In this document: positions 8,334 through 17,384 of the stretch, in pieces
How the letters are laid out: each line of letters starts with the position of its first letter
Position numbering within the stretch: the stretch's first letter is position 1
Assembly (NCBI RefSeq): GCF_014641555.1
Contig: NZ_BMHY01000003.1
Location: forward strand, 35,012 to 99,011
DNA: 64,000 nt
Reading direction: 5' to 3'
Source of the DNA: Paenibacillus radicis (ex Gao et al. 2016)
Lineage (GTDB): Bacteria > Bacillota > Bacilli > Paenibacillales > Paenibacillaceae
Program-made: the position numbers and the translations under genes
Notes under the pieces: generated by a model
What the model saw: the letters and a program-made list of their open reading frames with translations, nothing else
Database searches by the model: none
Told to the model about the DNA's origin: nothing

Positions 8334-9179
8334 TCAACCTTTTACCGCACCTTCGGTCAGACCTGCAATAATGTGCTTTTGCCCAAAGGCATAGACAAGA
8401 ATAATCGGGAGCATCGCCATCAAATAGGACGTAAAAGCCATCGTATAGTTGAAGGAATACTCGGTTTTGAAATTGTATTGGAACAGCGGCAGCGTCCAAA
8501 ACTCTTTTGCCTTATTGAGCAGCAGCAATGGCAGCATAAAGTCATTCCAGAACCACAGAGCGTCCATAATGACCAGCGTCACCAGCATCGGAGCAATCAG
8601 CCGCAGAATGATCGAATAGTAAATTTGAAACGTGCTGCAGCCGTCAATTCGAGCCGCTTCTTCAATTTCCGCCGGCATTTGCTGAATGTAGTTGACCAGC
8701 AGAAATACGCCCCTCGTCAAGCTGAGCGCTCCGTATAAAATGATAAGTCCAAACGGATTCAATAGATGAATCCCCGTCATAATCTTCGTAAGCGGCAGCA
8801 TGATAACCTGAAAAGGCACAAACAAGCCCAGCAATAAATAGAAATAAATGAGCTTATAGTAGGTTTTATGCGAATTTCTCGCAATCGCATAGGATACGGT
8901 CGGGTTGATGAGCACGACCAGCAGAATAGCGAAAAAAGTAATATAGGTCGTATTCCATACATAACCCCAGTACTCGCCTTTGGATAAAAGCTCGGCATAG
9001 TTGTTGAAGTTCAAGCTTTGCGGCAGCGCGAAAAAGTTTCTTCCCGCTTCCGGCATCGTCTTGAAGGAGTTGACGAGAACGAGATAGAGCGGACCGAGAA
9101 TGATGATGATGCCCAGCACCAGAACGACGTTGCGAAGTATTCTCCAGCCCAAGCCTTCGGATTTGATAGTCAGCCTCAT
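8334..9179 (-). CDS. Carbohydrate ABC transporter permease (MalG/AraQ type)
   Basis: Inner-membrane component of a CUT1 sugar importer. About six hydrophobic segments and the EAA loop EEAARIDGCSTFQIYYSIILRL-like stretch (about residue 185) that contacts the ATPase; the C-terminus ends HIIAGLTEGAVKG, typical of MalG-type permeases. 281 residues is normal. Its ATG overlaps the stop of the upstream permease by 4 bp (ATGA), so translation is coupled. No ATPase gene is in the cluster; CUT1 importers of Gram-positives commonly share one MsmX-type ATPase encoded elsewhere. Confidence 0.93.
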   Translation of the reverse strand: MRLTIKSEGLGWRILRNVVLVLGIIIILGPLYLVLVNSFKTMPEAGRNFFALPQSLNFNNYAELLSKGEYWGYVWNTTYITFFAILLVVLINPTVSYAIARNSHKTYYKLIYFYLLLGLFVPFQVIMLPLTKIMTGIHLLNPFGLIILYGALSLTRGVFLLVNYIQQMPAEIEEAARIDGCSTFQIYYSIILRLIAPMLVTLVIMDALWFWNDFMLPLLLLNKAKEFWTLPLFQYNFKTEYSFNYTMAFTSYLMAMLPIILVYAFGQKHIIAGLTEGAVKG

Positions 9180-10060
9180 TTTCCGTTCACACCGCCTTTA
9201 CGGGATAGCCAAATCTGGACAAACGACAAGACGGCGATGATGACGAACAGCACGACCGACTCCGCATTGGCCATTGCGAATTTCATATTTTGGAAAGCAT
9301 CGTTATAGATCATAATGCCAATCAGGTTGCTGGCTTTAATCGGCCCGCCCCCGGTCAGCGTATAGGCATAGTCGAAGGAAGTAACCCCCGCCTTGATCGC
9401 CAGTACCATGTTGACGGTGATCGTCGGCACGAGAAACGGCATCGTAATGAACCGGAACCGCTTGAACGTCGATGCGCCATCGATGCGCGCAGATTCATAC
9501 AACTCATCCGGCACCGACTGCAATCCCGCGATGAAAATGAGCGTCGGCAGCGCTACCGCCTGCCAAATGTTGACCAGCACAATTGCGATCAACGCATATT
9601 TTGGACTTGCTAACGGGCTTTGAGACAGCGCAGCGATATTCAACGCTTCACCGATTTTCGGTGCGATCCGGTAAAACATCTGATCCCAGATGAGGGACAG
9701 CGTAACGGCGCTAATCATCGCCGGCAAGAAATAGACGGATTTGGTAAACGTCTTGAAGCGCTTGAGCGAATTCAAGCTGAGCGCCAGTATCATGGATAAT
9801 GCCATCACGCCGATGACGAGCATCAACGCATATTTGCCCGTAACCTCAAGCGATTGCCAGAAGTTCGGGTTTTTGAACAGACTCAAATAATTATCAAATC
9901 CGATGTAGTTATAGCTTTTGCTAATCCCGTTCCAGTCCGTAAAGCTGTAATTGATGCCGACGATGACGGCATATACGAAAAAGAACGAGTACAAAATGAC
10001 CGCAGGAAGCGAAAACAAGAAATAAGTATACCGGTCCAAGGAGAAGATCTTTTTGTTCAT
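9176..10060 (-). CDS. Carbohydrate ABC transporter permease (MalF/UgpA type)
   Basis: First permease of the same CUT1 importer, 294 residues. Starts MNKKIFSLDRYTYFLFSLPA with six hydrophobic segments, and has the EAA loop ESARIDGASTFKRFRFITMPFL-like region and the typical GGGP(I/A)KASNLIG periplasmic stretch before the last helices. AGAGGTG precedes the ATG. It pairs with the next permease (4-bp overlap). A 10-bp hairpin separates it from the upstream binding-protein gene. Confidence 0.93.
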   Translation of the reverse strand: MNKKIFSLDRYTYFLFSLPAVILYSFFFVYAVIVGINYSFTDWNGISKSYNYIGFDNYLSLFKNPNFWQSLEVTGKYALMLVIGVMALSMILALSLNSLKRFKTFTKSVYFLPAMISAVTLSLIWDQMFYRIAPKIGEALNIAALSQSPLASPKYALIAIVLVNIWQAVALPTLIFIAGLQSVPDELYESARIDGASTFKRFRFITMPFLVPTITVNMVLAIKAGVTSFDYAYTLTGGGPIKASNLIGIMIYNDAFQNMKFAMANAESVVLFVIIAVLSFVQIWLSRKGGVNGK

Positions 10061-10093
10061 GCCGCACCTCTGTTCCTTCGGATAGAAATAGGA

Positions 10094-10137
10094 AGGGGAC
10101 GATATTCGAATTGATGCCCTTCAAATGATCGTCCCCT
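10094..10137 (-). promoter_or_regulatory. Intercistronic hairpin after the solute-binding protein gene
   Basis: AGGGGACGAT at 10094-10103 and ATCGTCCCCT at 10128-10137 form a perfect 10-bp stem with a 24-nt loop in the 95-bp gap between the binding protein and the permeases. There is no strong T tract on the minus strand. It probably protects the 3' end or partly terminates, giving more binding protein than permease. The mannoside cluster has a similar hairpin at the same place. Confidence 0.65.
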
Positions 10138-10155
10138 GGCCTGCTTACGGCGCGT

Positions 10156-11448
10156 TTAGTTCGCGGCGTTTAATTTAATCGTAGCGTCTATATTTTTCAA
10201 ATATTTCTCCACGCTTTGCTTCTCCAGCAGGAATGCCTGTGTTGTGCTGTACAACTCCGTTACGATATTGCTCGGAATCGTGGAAGCCATCCAGTCATGC
10301 ACTTGGCCTTTGTCAATGAAATCGAGCAGCGGCTTCAAATTAGCGTCCTCATATACCGTGCCCTCGATAATGGAAGGCTCGCCGGACAGATCCGACCATT
10401 TTTGCGCAACTTCCGGACGTGCAAGGTAGCTGATGAACGTAATTGCCGCTTCTTTCTCCTCTGGCTTCGCTTTCGCCGATACGGAGAGCGCCGCGTTCAC
10501 GCCGCTGAGTACATTCGTCGTCTCAACCGTATCATTCGGCAGCGGGAACGCACCGAATTTCAGATCCGGATTCGCCAGCTTAATGTTGCCGCGGCCGTAA
10601 GAGCCGGAAATAATCATCGCCACTTGGCCGTTAGCAAAAGCTTCTTGCATCATCGCCGTGCTGGCGCCAGCCGCGTCTTTATTGGCGTAAGTGAACAGCT
10701 CGTTCAGCTTGTTGCCGAATGCGAGGAATGCCGGGTTGTTCTCTACTTGAGCTTCGCCTTTCGCAACCTTCACCATTTCCTCTACGCCGCCTGGCACGTA
10801 GGCGATGTTCGTCGCTTGGAAAATGTGGCCGACGTCTTTAATCGGCAGGTAGAGCGGAGTTACACCGCTGGCAGCGAACTTCTTGCATGCTTCAATGAAT
10901 TCGGCATACGTTGTCGGGATCGCAACATTGTTCTTCTCGAACAGATCAATATTGTAATAAACAGCCATGTAGTTACGGGCATAAGGAAGCGAATAGTATT
11001 CACCGTCGTCTGCAGGCGTCATTGCCAAGTACGATTTATTCACTTTCTCGATGAACGGCTGTCCGCTCAGCTTTTCGATGTAGCCATTTTTCACTTTTTC
11101 TTTAAATTGCAGTTGAGTCGGCCAGTCTGTGAACAACGGAGGAATATCGCCGGATGCTACTCTTGCCGTCAGCACCTTAACGGAGTCCGGTACAGTGTTC
11201 ATCTCGATTTTGATGTTTGGATATTCTTTGGAAAAGTCCTCAATGACTGCCTTGTAGGCGTTCTGAATCGCTTCTTCCCCTTGCTGCTGGAAAAACTCGA
11301 TCTTCACGACGCCGTCGCCTGAAGCCTTGCCGCCATTGCCGCTGCTGCTTTCGTTGTTCGCTGCTTTTCCGCAGCCAGCTGCCACAACCGTAAACGCAGC
11401 CAGCAAAAGGCAAATCAACGTAAACTTTATATTTTTGTTCATCGTCAT
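10156..11448 (-). CDS. Extracellular sugar-binding lipoprotein (ABC solute-binding family 1)
   Basis: Captures the substrate for the adjacent permeases. Lipoprotein signal with lipobox VAAGC, then a Ser/Gly/Asn linker and a MalE-like fold beginning VVKIEFFQQQGEEAI, with the family stretch NGYIEKLSG, YARNYMAVYYNIDLFEKN and FANGQVAMIISGSY. I chose the start MTMNKNIK because GGAG lies 6 nt before it; an ATG four codons upstream has no ribosome site. It follows a second binding-protein gene, so the cluster encodes two. Ligand not predictable. Confidence 0.92.
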   Translation of the reverse strand: MTMNKNIKFTLICLLLAAFTVVAAGCGKAANNESSSGNGGKASGDGVVKIEFFQQQGEEAIQNAYKAVIEDFSKEYPNIKIEMNTVPDSVKVLTARVASGDIPPLFTDWPTQLQFKEKVKNGYIEKLSGQPFIEKVNKSYLAMTPADDGEYYSLPYARNYMAVYYNIDLFEKNNVAIPTTYAEFIEACKKFAASGVTPLYLPIKDVGHIFQATNIAYVPGGVEEMVKVAKGEAQVENNPAFLAFGNKLNELFTYANKDAAGASTAMMQEAFANGQVAMIISGSYGRGNIKLANPDLKFGAFPLPNDTVETTNVLSGVNAALSVSAKAKPEEKEAAITFISYLARPEVAQKWSDLSGEPSIIEGTVYEDANLKPLLDFIDKGQVHDWMASTIPSNIVTELYSTTQAFLLEKQSVEKYLKNIDATIKLNAAN

Positions 11449-11465
11449 TCTTGTCTCCATTCTAA

Positions 11466-12809
11466 TTATGGTCTGGGATTAGCCTGGCCAGACAACTTCT
11501 CCGTAGCCTCGCTTCGGAAACGGGCCGCGCCCGCCTCCGGGGTGATCCGCTTGTACAAGATTTCCCGCTGCAGCGAGTTGAACAGCTTAACCAGTTCAGC
11601 ACCGACCGCCGATTCCGGCGGATCAATCGGGCTTCCCCGCTGTTCCACCAAAGCGAGATAATCCAGTACTTTTCTTTGCGTTAAGGAAAGAGAATCTTTA
11701 ATGCTGGCAATAACGGTAGGATTGTAAGGCAATCCGAAATAACCGCTTAACGATTTGGCTGCTTCGATATTGTTGGTGAAAAAGTCGATGAACAGCGCCG
11801 CTTCATCCGGATGTGTCGAGCTTTTCGCAATTCCGTGGTAGAAGGACGGCTTGATGTACATGCCCCGGTCTCCCGAGCCCGGATACATGGCGAGTCCGAT
11901 CGGGAAGCCGAGCTGATTTTCCATAATATCGATCTGATTGCTCCAATACGTCTGCGCTCCGAACGCCGTCAAGCCTTTGGGAAACGCGCCGTCATCCAAT
12001 CCCCTTGTGCTTTGCTCCAGAGCTGCGGGGCTGACAAGATCCTCGTCCATCCAGCGGAGCTGCTGCTTGAAGAAGGCGACGAATGATTCGTCATCGTCAT
12101 ACCCAAGTCCAGTTCGCGAGCTGTTGTAGAGCGATTTGCCCTGCTGTCTCAACCACACTTGAAAGTGCTTGAAGGTCAGCGTCGTATCCCCGTACACACC
12201 GGTCCGCTGCTTGATCGTCCGAAGATCGGCTTCGTACTGCTCCCAAGAATAATCGGGGCCTGGAGGCTCTACCCCCGCTTCTTCCAGCAGCTTCGGATTG
12301 TAAAACATGACGAGTGCGTTATTGCCGATATTAATGCCATAAGTGAGGCCGTTGACGGTTGCTCCTTGATTATGAACCGGATGGCTTGACCGCAGGTCAA
12401 TCACATTCGATTCAATATACGAATTCAAAGGCAGCAGCAAATCCTTCTCGATATATTCCGAGATGTCGGCGTAGTCCATGCGGATGATATCGGGCAGGCT
12501 GTTCGTAGCCGCCATCACCGACAAATTGCCGGTATAGGCGTCGCCCCAGAAATATTCCGCCTTCACGCGGATATTCGGGTGGGCCTGCTCGAACAATCGA
12601 ATGACCGCTTCATTCTTCTCGACGGTCAATTGGGAATTGGCCCAATAAGTCATCCTCAGCGTTACGGGCTCCGGACTTTCGGACGCACGGGTAGAAGACA
12701 TGCGGTCTCGGTCAAATACCGAGCCCGTGCCCATTGCGCTCATGCATAGCGTCAGAACGACTGCCAGCAGCAGCAATATACCGATTCCGATTTTCCTCAT
12801 GTCAACCAT
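11466..12809 (-). CDS. Second extracellular solute-binding protein, atypical anchor
   Basis: Family 1 sugar-binding protein fold: VTLRMTYWANSQLTVEKNEAVIRLFE, LPDIIRMDYADISEYI, GLTYGINIGNNALVMFYNPKLLEEAG. The N-terminus has one hydrophobic segment (residues 5-22), but the only Cys there sits in LTLC, which lacks the small residue a lipobox needs, so it may stay as a membrane anchor. AAAGGAAG precedes the ATG. It lies between the flavoprotein gene and the other binding protein, 17 bp from the latter. Two binding proteins for one permease pair may mean two ligands, or this one may act as a sensor partner for the YesM-type kinase. Both are guesses. Confidence 0.88.
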   Translation of the reverse strand: MVDMRKIGIGILLLLAVVLTLCMSAMGTGSVFDRDRMSSTRASESPEPVTLRMTYWANSQLTVEKNEAVIRLFEQAHPNIRVKAEYFWGDAYTGNLSVMAATNSLPDIIRMDYADISEYIEKDLLLPLNSYIESNVIDLRSSHPVHNQGATVNGLTYGINIGNNALVMFYNPKLLEEAGVEPPGPDYSWEQYEADLRTIKQRTGVYGDTTLTFKHFQVWLRQQGKSLYNSSRTGLGYDDDESFVAFFKQQLRWMDEDLVSPAALEQSTRGLDDGAFPKGLTAFGAQTYWSNQIDIMENQLGFPIGLAMYPGSGDRGMYIKPSFYHGIAKSSTHPDEAALFIDFFTNNIEAAKSLSGYFGLPYNPTVIASIKDSLSLTQRKVLDYLALVEQRGSPIDPPESAVGAELVKLFNSLQREILYKRITPEAGAARFRSEATEKLSGQANPRP

Positions 12810-12866
12810 AGCGCTGCTTCCTTTACGAATAGACTTACTGCCCTTCCCTTATTCTCAATCCCAATC

Positions 12867-14051
12867 TTAGTCCGCTTCGGCGATGGCCCGATTGGCCAAA
12901 TTCGTCAGTACGATGTCGTCCATCGGCGGATTATGCAGGCCCGCTCTAACGTCCCGGTACATGCGCTCCAATGGCAAGCTGCGGGACAGGCTCAAGCCTC
13001 CGACGATGCGCATCGCCTGATCGACGATACGAACGGCCGCGTTCGTTGCGATATATTTCGCCAAGCCAAGATCGGTTCGCAGAGAAGCCCGGTTTTCCGG
13101 CTCCTTGTCCCAGCGATCCGCCGTCTGGTACAGATAGCTTCGGGCGGTAATGAGATCGACCTCGATCTGCGCCAGCTGGCGCTTCACATTGGGCAGCTCC
13201 GCGATGGGAACGGTCAGCGAGTTTGGCTTATGCTTGCGGGCGAAGGCCAGTGCAAAATCCCGGGCGCCATACGCAATTCCGATATAGCAGGCCGGAATAT
13301 GCAGCATCGTGCCTTCTGTCGGTATGGACGGCGTACCCGCCGCAGGCTGCTCCAGCCCTCGAATCGTCTCCGCATCCGGGACGAATACGTCCTGCAGCAG
13401 CACGTCATGACTGCCGGTCGCCCGCATGCCCATCGTATTCCACGTCTCTGCGACCTGTACGCCAAGCCCGCTTCGTACGAGAAAAGCACCGACCTTGTCG
13501 CTGCCCTCGATTCCAGCCGTTACGACAAACTGCTTGAGAATCGGACTGAGCGTACTGAACGTCTTGCGTCCGGTAATCAACCAGCCGCCTTCTGTACGGC
13601 TAGCCGTCGTCTCCGGTCTGCCACCGCGGGTCGGGCTGCCGGTCGCCGGCTCGCTTGCCAGCTCATTGATGACGACGCCGTCCTGCACGACATCCTTGCA
13701 AAGCTGGCCGTAGAGCGATTCCGGCCATGCGCGGGATAACCGCAGCTGCATCATCATATGAAGATGCCAGCCGACAGCAAGCGCCGTAGAGCCGTCACCT
13801 CTGGCAAGCCGCTCCTGCGACAATGCCATTTCGTAGGCCGATGCTTCTTCTCCTCCGTAGGTATGCGGAACGGTCAGCTTCAAATACCCCGAATCTTTCA
13901 GGTCTTCAAAGTTCTCAAACGGAAACGATCCCTCCAGATCATGCTTGGGAGCTCTCTCCGCGAATATCGACGCAAGCCGGTCAGCTCTTGCCGCGATTTC
14001 CGCTTCGCGTTCGTTGCGGATGAATGCATCTGGTGTACCGGGTCGAGTCAT
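12867..14051 (-). CDS. Acyl-CoA-dehydrogenase-family flavoprotein
   Basis: FAD-dependent enzyme of the acyl-CoA dehydrogenase superfamily. Layout is normal: N-terminal helical domain (RLASIFAER, FEDLKDSGYLKLTVP), middle domain with INELASEPATGSPTRGG and GWLITGRKTFSTLSP, then MGMRATGSHDVLLQDVFVP, and the C-terminal helical domain with MRIVGG. This resembles Bacillus YdbM and the DszC/SfnB-like group that act on sulfur or other small compounds more than fatty-acid degraders. ATG at 14051 has AGGGG 5 nt upstream; a GTG two codons earlier is possible. Oddly placed between a sugar-type two-component system and sugar-binding proteins; its own promoter region carries an ACCTAT palindrome. Confidence 0.85.
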   Translation of the reverse strand: MTRPGTPDAFIRNEREAEIAARADRLASIFAERAPKHDLEGSFPFENFEDLKDSGYLKLTVPHTYGGEEASAYEMALSQERLARGDGSTALAVGWHLHMMMQLRLSRAWPESLYGQLCKDVVQDGVVINELASEPATGSPTRGGRPETTASRTEGGWLITGRKTFSTLSPILKQFVVTAGIEGSDKVGAFLVRSGLGVQVAETWNTMGMRATGSHDVLLQDVFVPDAETIRGLEQPAAGTPSIPTEGTMLHIPACYIGIAYGARDFALAFARKHKPNSLTVPIAELPNVKRQLAQIEVDLITARSYLYQTADRWDKEPENRASLRTDLGLAKYIATNAAVRIVDQAMRIVGGLSLSRSLPLERMYRDVRAGLHNPPMDDIVLTNLANRAIAEAD

Positions 14052-14102
14052 GTTCACCCCTACCGCCTTTCCTATATTTCTGATGAATTTACTGTGCTTT
14101 AT

Positions 14103-14138
14103 ACCTATATTAAGCCTAATACCTATTCGAAAATAGGT
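14103..14138. promoter_or_regulatory. ACCTAT direct and inverted repeats before the flavoprotein gene
   Basis: ACCTAT occurs at 14103 and 14121 (18 bp apart, same direction), and ACCTATT-CGAA-AATAGGT at 14121-14138 is a perfect 7-4-7 palindrome. It lies 52-87 bp upstream of the flavoprotein start, a place suited to an operator. The protein that binds is unknown. Confidence 0.4.
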
Positions 14139-14172
14139 AAAAAACCGTACTCTTTGTTGTAAAAATCCGTTC

Positions 14173-15378
14173 TTATTCCGACACGCCGCTTATCCGTTTC
14201 CGGTATTCCGCAGGCGAGCAATCATAAATTTTCTTGAACACATTGGCGAAATATTGCGGGTCCTGCTCGAAACCGCACCGCTCCGCGATTTCATACATTT
14301 TCAATTGCGGCAGCGACTCGATCAGCTCCTTCGCCTTCTCCATCCGCATGACCGTAAGATAGCGGGTATACTTCTCCCCCGTCTCCTGCCGGAACAGCTT
14401 GCCCAAATATTCCGAGTTCAGGAACAAGTGATGCTGTGCCAGCCATTGCAGCGACAGCTGACGATTATCCAAGTGCTCGTCCGTTAACTGTTTAATCCGG
14501 GCGATGACCCGGGAACGCTTATCGGAGCGAAGCTCCCTCTGGCTGTCCATAATAGCGGAAAGCTCCTCCGTCATGTAGCGCTGAATCTCCTTCAGCGTCT
14601 TCATTTGCCAGATACGGACACCGTCACTTTCCTTCTTATAACCAAATGCAAGCGCCGCTTCCTTAAAGGCGGCGTCTAGCAGCTCCATGCAGCGTCCTGT
14701 CGCAAACTTCGCCTCCGGACGCTTCTCGAACAGGGCATGGAAAAATACGGCCAAGCCTCTCTCGAGCTCCGATTCTTCGCCGTTCCGGATTGCGGCCGCA
14801 ATGGTCCGCACATATTCATCTTCTTCCGCCGACCAGACCGCTGCGTTCGCAGCAGCGCCCGGCACTAGCTCCGAATCGCTCGCCCCCCAGCCTTCGGTTG
14901 TAGCATAAAAGGCATTCGATCGGGCCGATTGACCGCTGCTGCCGGTCTCTGCCAGCTGCCGCTGCATCCCTTCCCATTGACGCTCCTTGCTACGTTGAGC
15001 CTCGAGCTCCGCCTTCACCTCATGCAGCACCTGTATAATTTCCTCTTCATTGCTGGGCTTCAGCAAATAATGCTTAACCCCGAATTTCATCGCTTGCGCG
15101 GCCAGCTCAAATTCTCCATAGCCCGACAGGACGATGAAGGTGGTGCCGGAAATTTCCGATTGTGTCTTCTGGATGAGCTCCAGACCGTTTAACTTCGGCA
15201 TCTTAATATCGGTAATCACGATATCCGGGCGCTTCTCGATAATCTCCCTGTAGGCCGACAGGCCGTCCGGCGCCGTTCCCGCCAGCATGAGCCCAAGCGA
15301 CCTCCAATCGATCATATCGGCGATCCCTTCCCGGATCATCCGTTCATCATCTACGACTAACACTTTATAATTACTCAT
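14173..15378 (-). CDS. AraC-type response regulator (YesN-like)
   Basis: Cytoplasmic response regulator controlling the adjacent transport genes. Receiver domain at residues 1-125 with the acidic pair DDE near residue 10, phospho-acceptor Asp57 in VITDIKMP, and Lys in YLLKPSN. The C-terminal 100 residues hold two helix-turn-helix units (SLQWLAQHHLFLNSEYLGKLF and MYEIAERCGFEQDPQYFANVFKK) as in AraC/XylS proteins. The start ATG overlaps the kinase stop by 4 bp. At 401 residues it is shorter than the other YesN-like regulator here (508); the middle linker region is reduced. Confidence 0.94.
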   Translation of the reverse strand: MSNYKVLVVDDERMIREGIADMIDWRSLGLMLAGTAPDGLSAYREIIEKRPDIVITDIKMPKLNGLELIQKTQSEISGTTFIVLSGYGEFELAAQAMKFGVKHYLLKPSNEEEIIQVLHEVKAELEAQRSKERQWEGMQRQLAETGSSGQSARSNAFYATTEGWGASDSELVPGAAANAAVWSAEEDEYVRTIAAAIRNGEESELERGLAVFFHALFEKRPEAKFATGRCMELLDAAFKEAALAFGYKKESDGVRIWQMKTLKEIQRYMTEELSAIMDSQRELRSDKRSRVIARIKQLTDEHLDNRQLSLQWLAQHHLFLNSEYLGKLFRQETGEKYTRYLTVMRMEKAKELIESLPQLKMYEIAERCGFEQDPQYFANVFKKIYDCSPAEYRKRISGVSE

Positions 15379-17159
15379 CCCACTGCCTCGCTCTCCGTCA
15401 TAACCGGCAAAGATACCCGTATCGTCGTCCCTTGATCCAGTCCCCGATGAATGCTAATTCCATATTGATCTCCGTATAGCAGATGAATCCGCTCGTGAAT
15501 GCTTCGCAAGCCAAACCCTCCGCTAGACTTCCCTTGCTCTCCGGCACTAGTACGAACAGTCATACCCGATGATGATGACTGATTGCCTTCGACAGCCTGC
15601 AAATAACCGGCGTCCATCCCTGGGCCGCGATCCGTAATCCATAGATCCAGCCGATCGCCGAATCGCTCGCCGCTGATGGAAATCTCGCATTCTCCCGTCG
15701 TCTCATCGATACCGTACTTCATGCAGTTCTCAACGATTGGCTGCAGGATCATACTCGGCAAATACAGCCCCTGCAGTTCTTCGGCAATCTCAATCTCATA
15801 GTGCAACCGATGCTCAAACCGGAATTGCTGAATCGAAAAATAGTTATTCAGATGGGTCATCTCATCCCGGAGGGTGACGATTTCCTTGCGGCTGATCGTA
15901 TTGCGAAGCATGTCGCCAAGCGCCTTGACCATTTTCGAGATGGCAGCTTGTCCATTCCGTCTAGCCAGCCAGTTAATCGAATCTAACGTATTATATAAAA
16001 AATGCGGATTCAGCTTCGCCTTAAGCGTCTCGTATTGCGACTCTTTCAGATGAATCTGCTTCACATAATTTTCTTTAATCAGGTGATCGAGCCGGTCCGC
16101 CATCTTCGAAAAATTGATCGTAAGCAAACCGATTTCATCCGGCTTCTTCACCGGAACGGTGTGAATGGAGGAGAAATCCCCCTTTTCTACTTTAGCCATC
16201 CGCAGCGTCAATTCCTCCAGCGAGCGGGTTATGCTTCTGGAGAAAATAAGGCCAAACCAGATGAGCACGGCGAAAATACATCCGTACAAGACGAGCAATA
16301 TCCGCCTCATAAAGACCGCGGCTTCGAATAACGATTCATACGGAACAAGGTGGATAAACGTCCACCCCGTATAGGCAAGTGTTGAGTAGGTTGCTAAATA
16401 TTTATGATTTTTCACGCTAAGCATGCTGTACGGCTCGGCACTCCCCTCTTCCTCCCCATGACGAAACCCTGCCGGCAGCTCGACAGCCAAAGCTTCACCC
16501 GTGTCGGAATAGACCGGCTTCTCTCCATCCTGGATAATGAGGGAGGTGTTGTAGCGCGTGCTCTTCTTATCCTTAAGGCTAACGATCTGGCTGGCTTCCA
16601 CCCGGATAATAAGCGTGCCCAGCGGCTGCAAGTCCATATTCTGCACGGCGCGGATTTGCCGTACCGACAGAAACGTCATCGGCTCCTTGCCTCCGACCCA
16701 ATAGCTGGCACCGGCTTTATCAGCGGCCAGCCGGATCATCTCCGAGTCATGCGCCGGCACCGGGGCATCAGCGAGCGAGCCCGCCAAATATTCATTGCCG
16801 CTCGTATCCACGATTACAATCGACTTAATCGAATAGTCGTGGAAAGGATAGGTGAGCAGCTTTTGCTTCAAGGCGCTGACCGCCGTCAAATATTCCAGCG
16901 TCCCCTTTTCATGCTTGATCTGCTTCAGCCGTTCTTGAATATCCGGGTCGCTGACGAGGGTGAGCGTAAACTTGTCGATCTCATTGAGCTTCTCTTCCAT
17001 CCGCTCCGAATACAAATAGAGCTTGTCGCTCGCTTCCTCATAGACAAGCCGTTCATACAACGTCTGCATTCTCTGAACATAGAGCAGTCCAACAAAGCTT
17101 ATTGCAACGGCCCCGATAATGACGAACAGCACCAGCTTGTGCCTCAGCTTGAGTTTCAT
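15375..17159 (-). CDS. YesM-type sensor histidine kinase
   Basis: Membrane sensor kinase of the LytS/YesM (HPK7) class. TM1 at about residues 8-26, a large extracellular domain to about residue 280, TM2, HAMP (TLRMAKVEKGDFSSI), then the His-kinase block KAKLNPHFLYNTLDSINWL with the phospho-His, the N-box IVENCMKYGID, and ATP lid residues DRGPGMD and GFGLRSIHERI. Ribosome site GGAAGGTGAG. It has a near-consensus sigma-A promoter upstream and overlaps its regulator. It likely senses a sugar or bound binding protein outside the cell. Confidence 0.94.
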   Translation of the reverse strand: MKLKLRHKLVLFVIIGAVAISFVGLLYVQRMQTLYERLVYEEASDKLYLYSERMEEKLNEIDKFTLTLVSDPDIQERLKQIKHEKGTLEYLTAVSALKQKLLTYPFHDYSIKSIVIVDTSGNEYLAGSLADAPVPAHDSEMIRLAADKAGASYWVGGKEPMTFLSVRQIRAVQNMDLQPLGTLIIRVEASQIVSLKDKKSTRYNTSLIIQDGEKPVYSDTGEALAVELPAGFRHGEEEGSAEPYSMLSVKNHKYLATYSTLAYTGWTFIHLVPYESLFEAAVFMRRILLVLYGCIFAVLIWFGLIFSRSITRSLEELTLRMAKVEKGDFSSIHTVPVKKPDEIGLLTINFSKMADRLDHLIKENYVKQIHLKESQYETLKAKLNPHFLYNTLDSINWLARRNGQAAISKMVKALGDMLRNTISRKEIVTLRDEMTHLNNYFSIQQFRFEHRLHYEIEIAEELQGLYLPSMILQPIVENCMKYGIDETTGECEISISGERFGDRLDLWITDRGPGMDAGYLQAVEGNQSSSSGMTVRTSAGEQGKSSGGFGLRSIHERIHLLYGDQYGISIHRGLDQGTTIRVSLPVMTESEAVG

Positions 17160-17288
17160 GGCTCACCTTCCCGAATGATGGAGAAAAAGGCTTTCGCAGC
17201 AAGCCGCCGACATTGCCGCCCTTGCCGAAAAGCCCCAGCCTGATCCATTTTGCATTCCCTATTAATCCGATATGCTTTTAACATTAGC

Positions 17289-17317
17289 ATTCTAGCAAGC
17301 TTCACTAGACGTGTCAA
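17289..17317 (-). promoter_or_regulatory. Sigma-A promoter of the kinase-regulator-transport cluster
   Basis: On the minus strand TTGACA, 17-nt spacer, TAGAAT, 130 bp before the kinase start. A near-perfect vegetative promoter. Confidence 0.7.
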
Positions 17318-17384
17318 TTTGGTAAGAGAACCCACCTCGAATCCATCCGTCACTTATGAAGCAACCCGACGGGCTCCACGCTCG

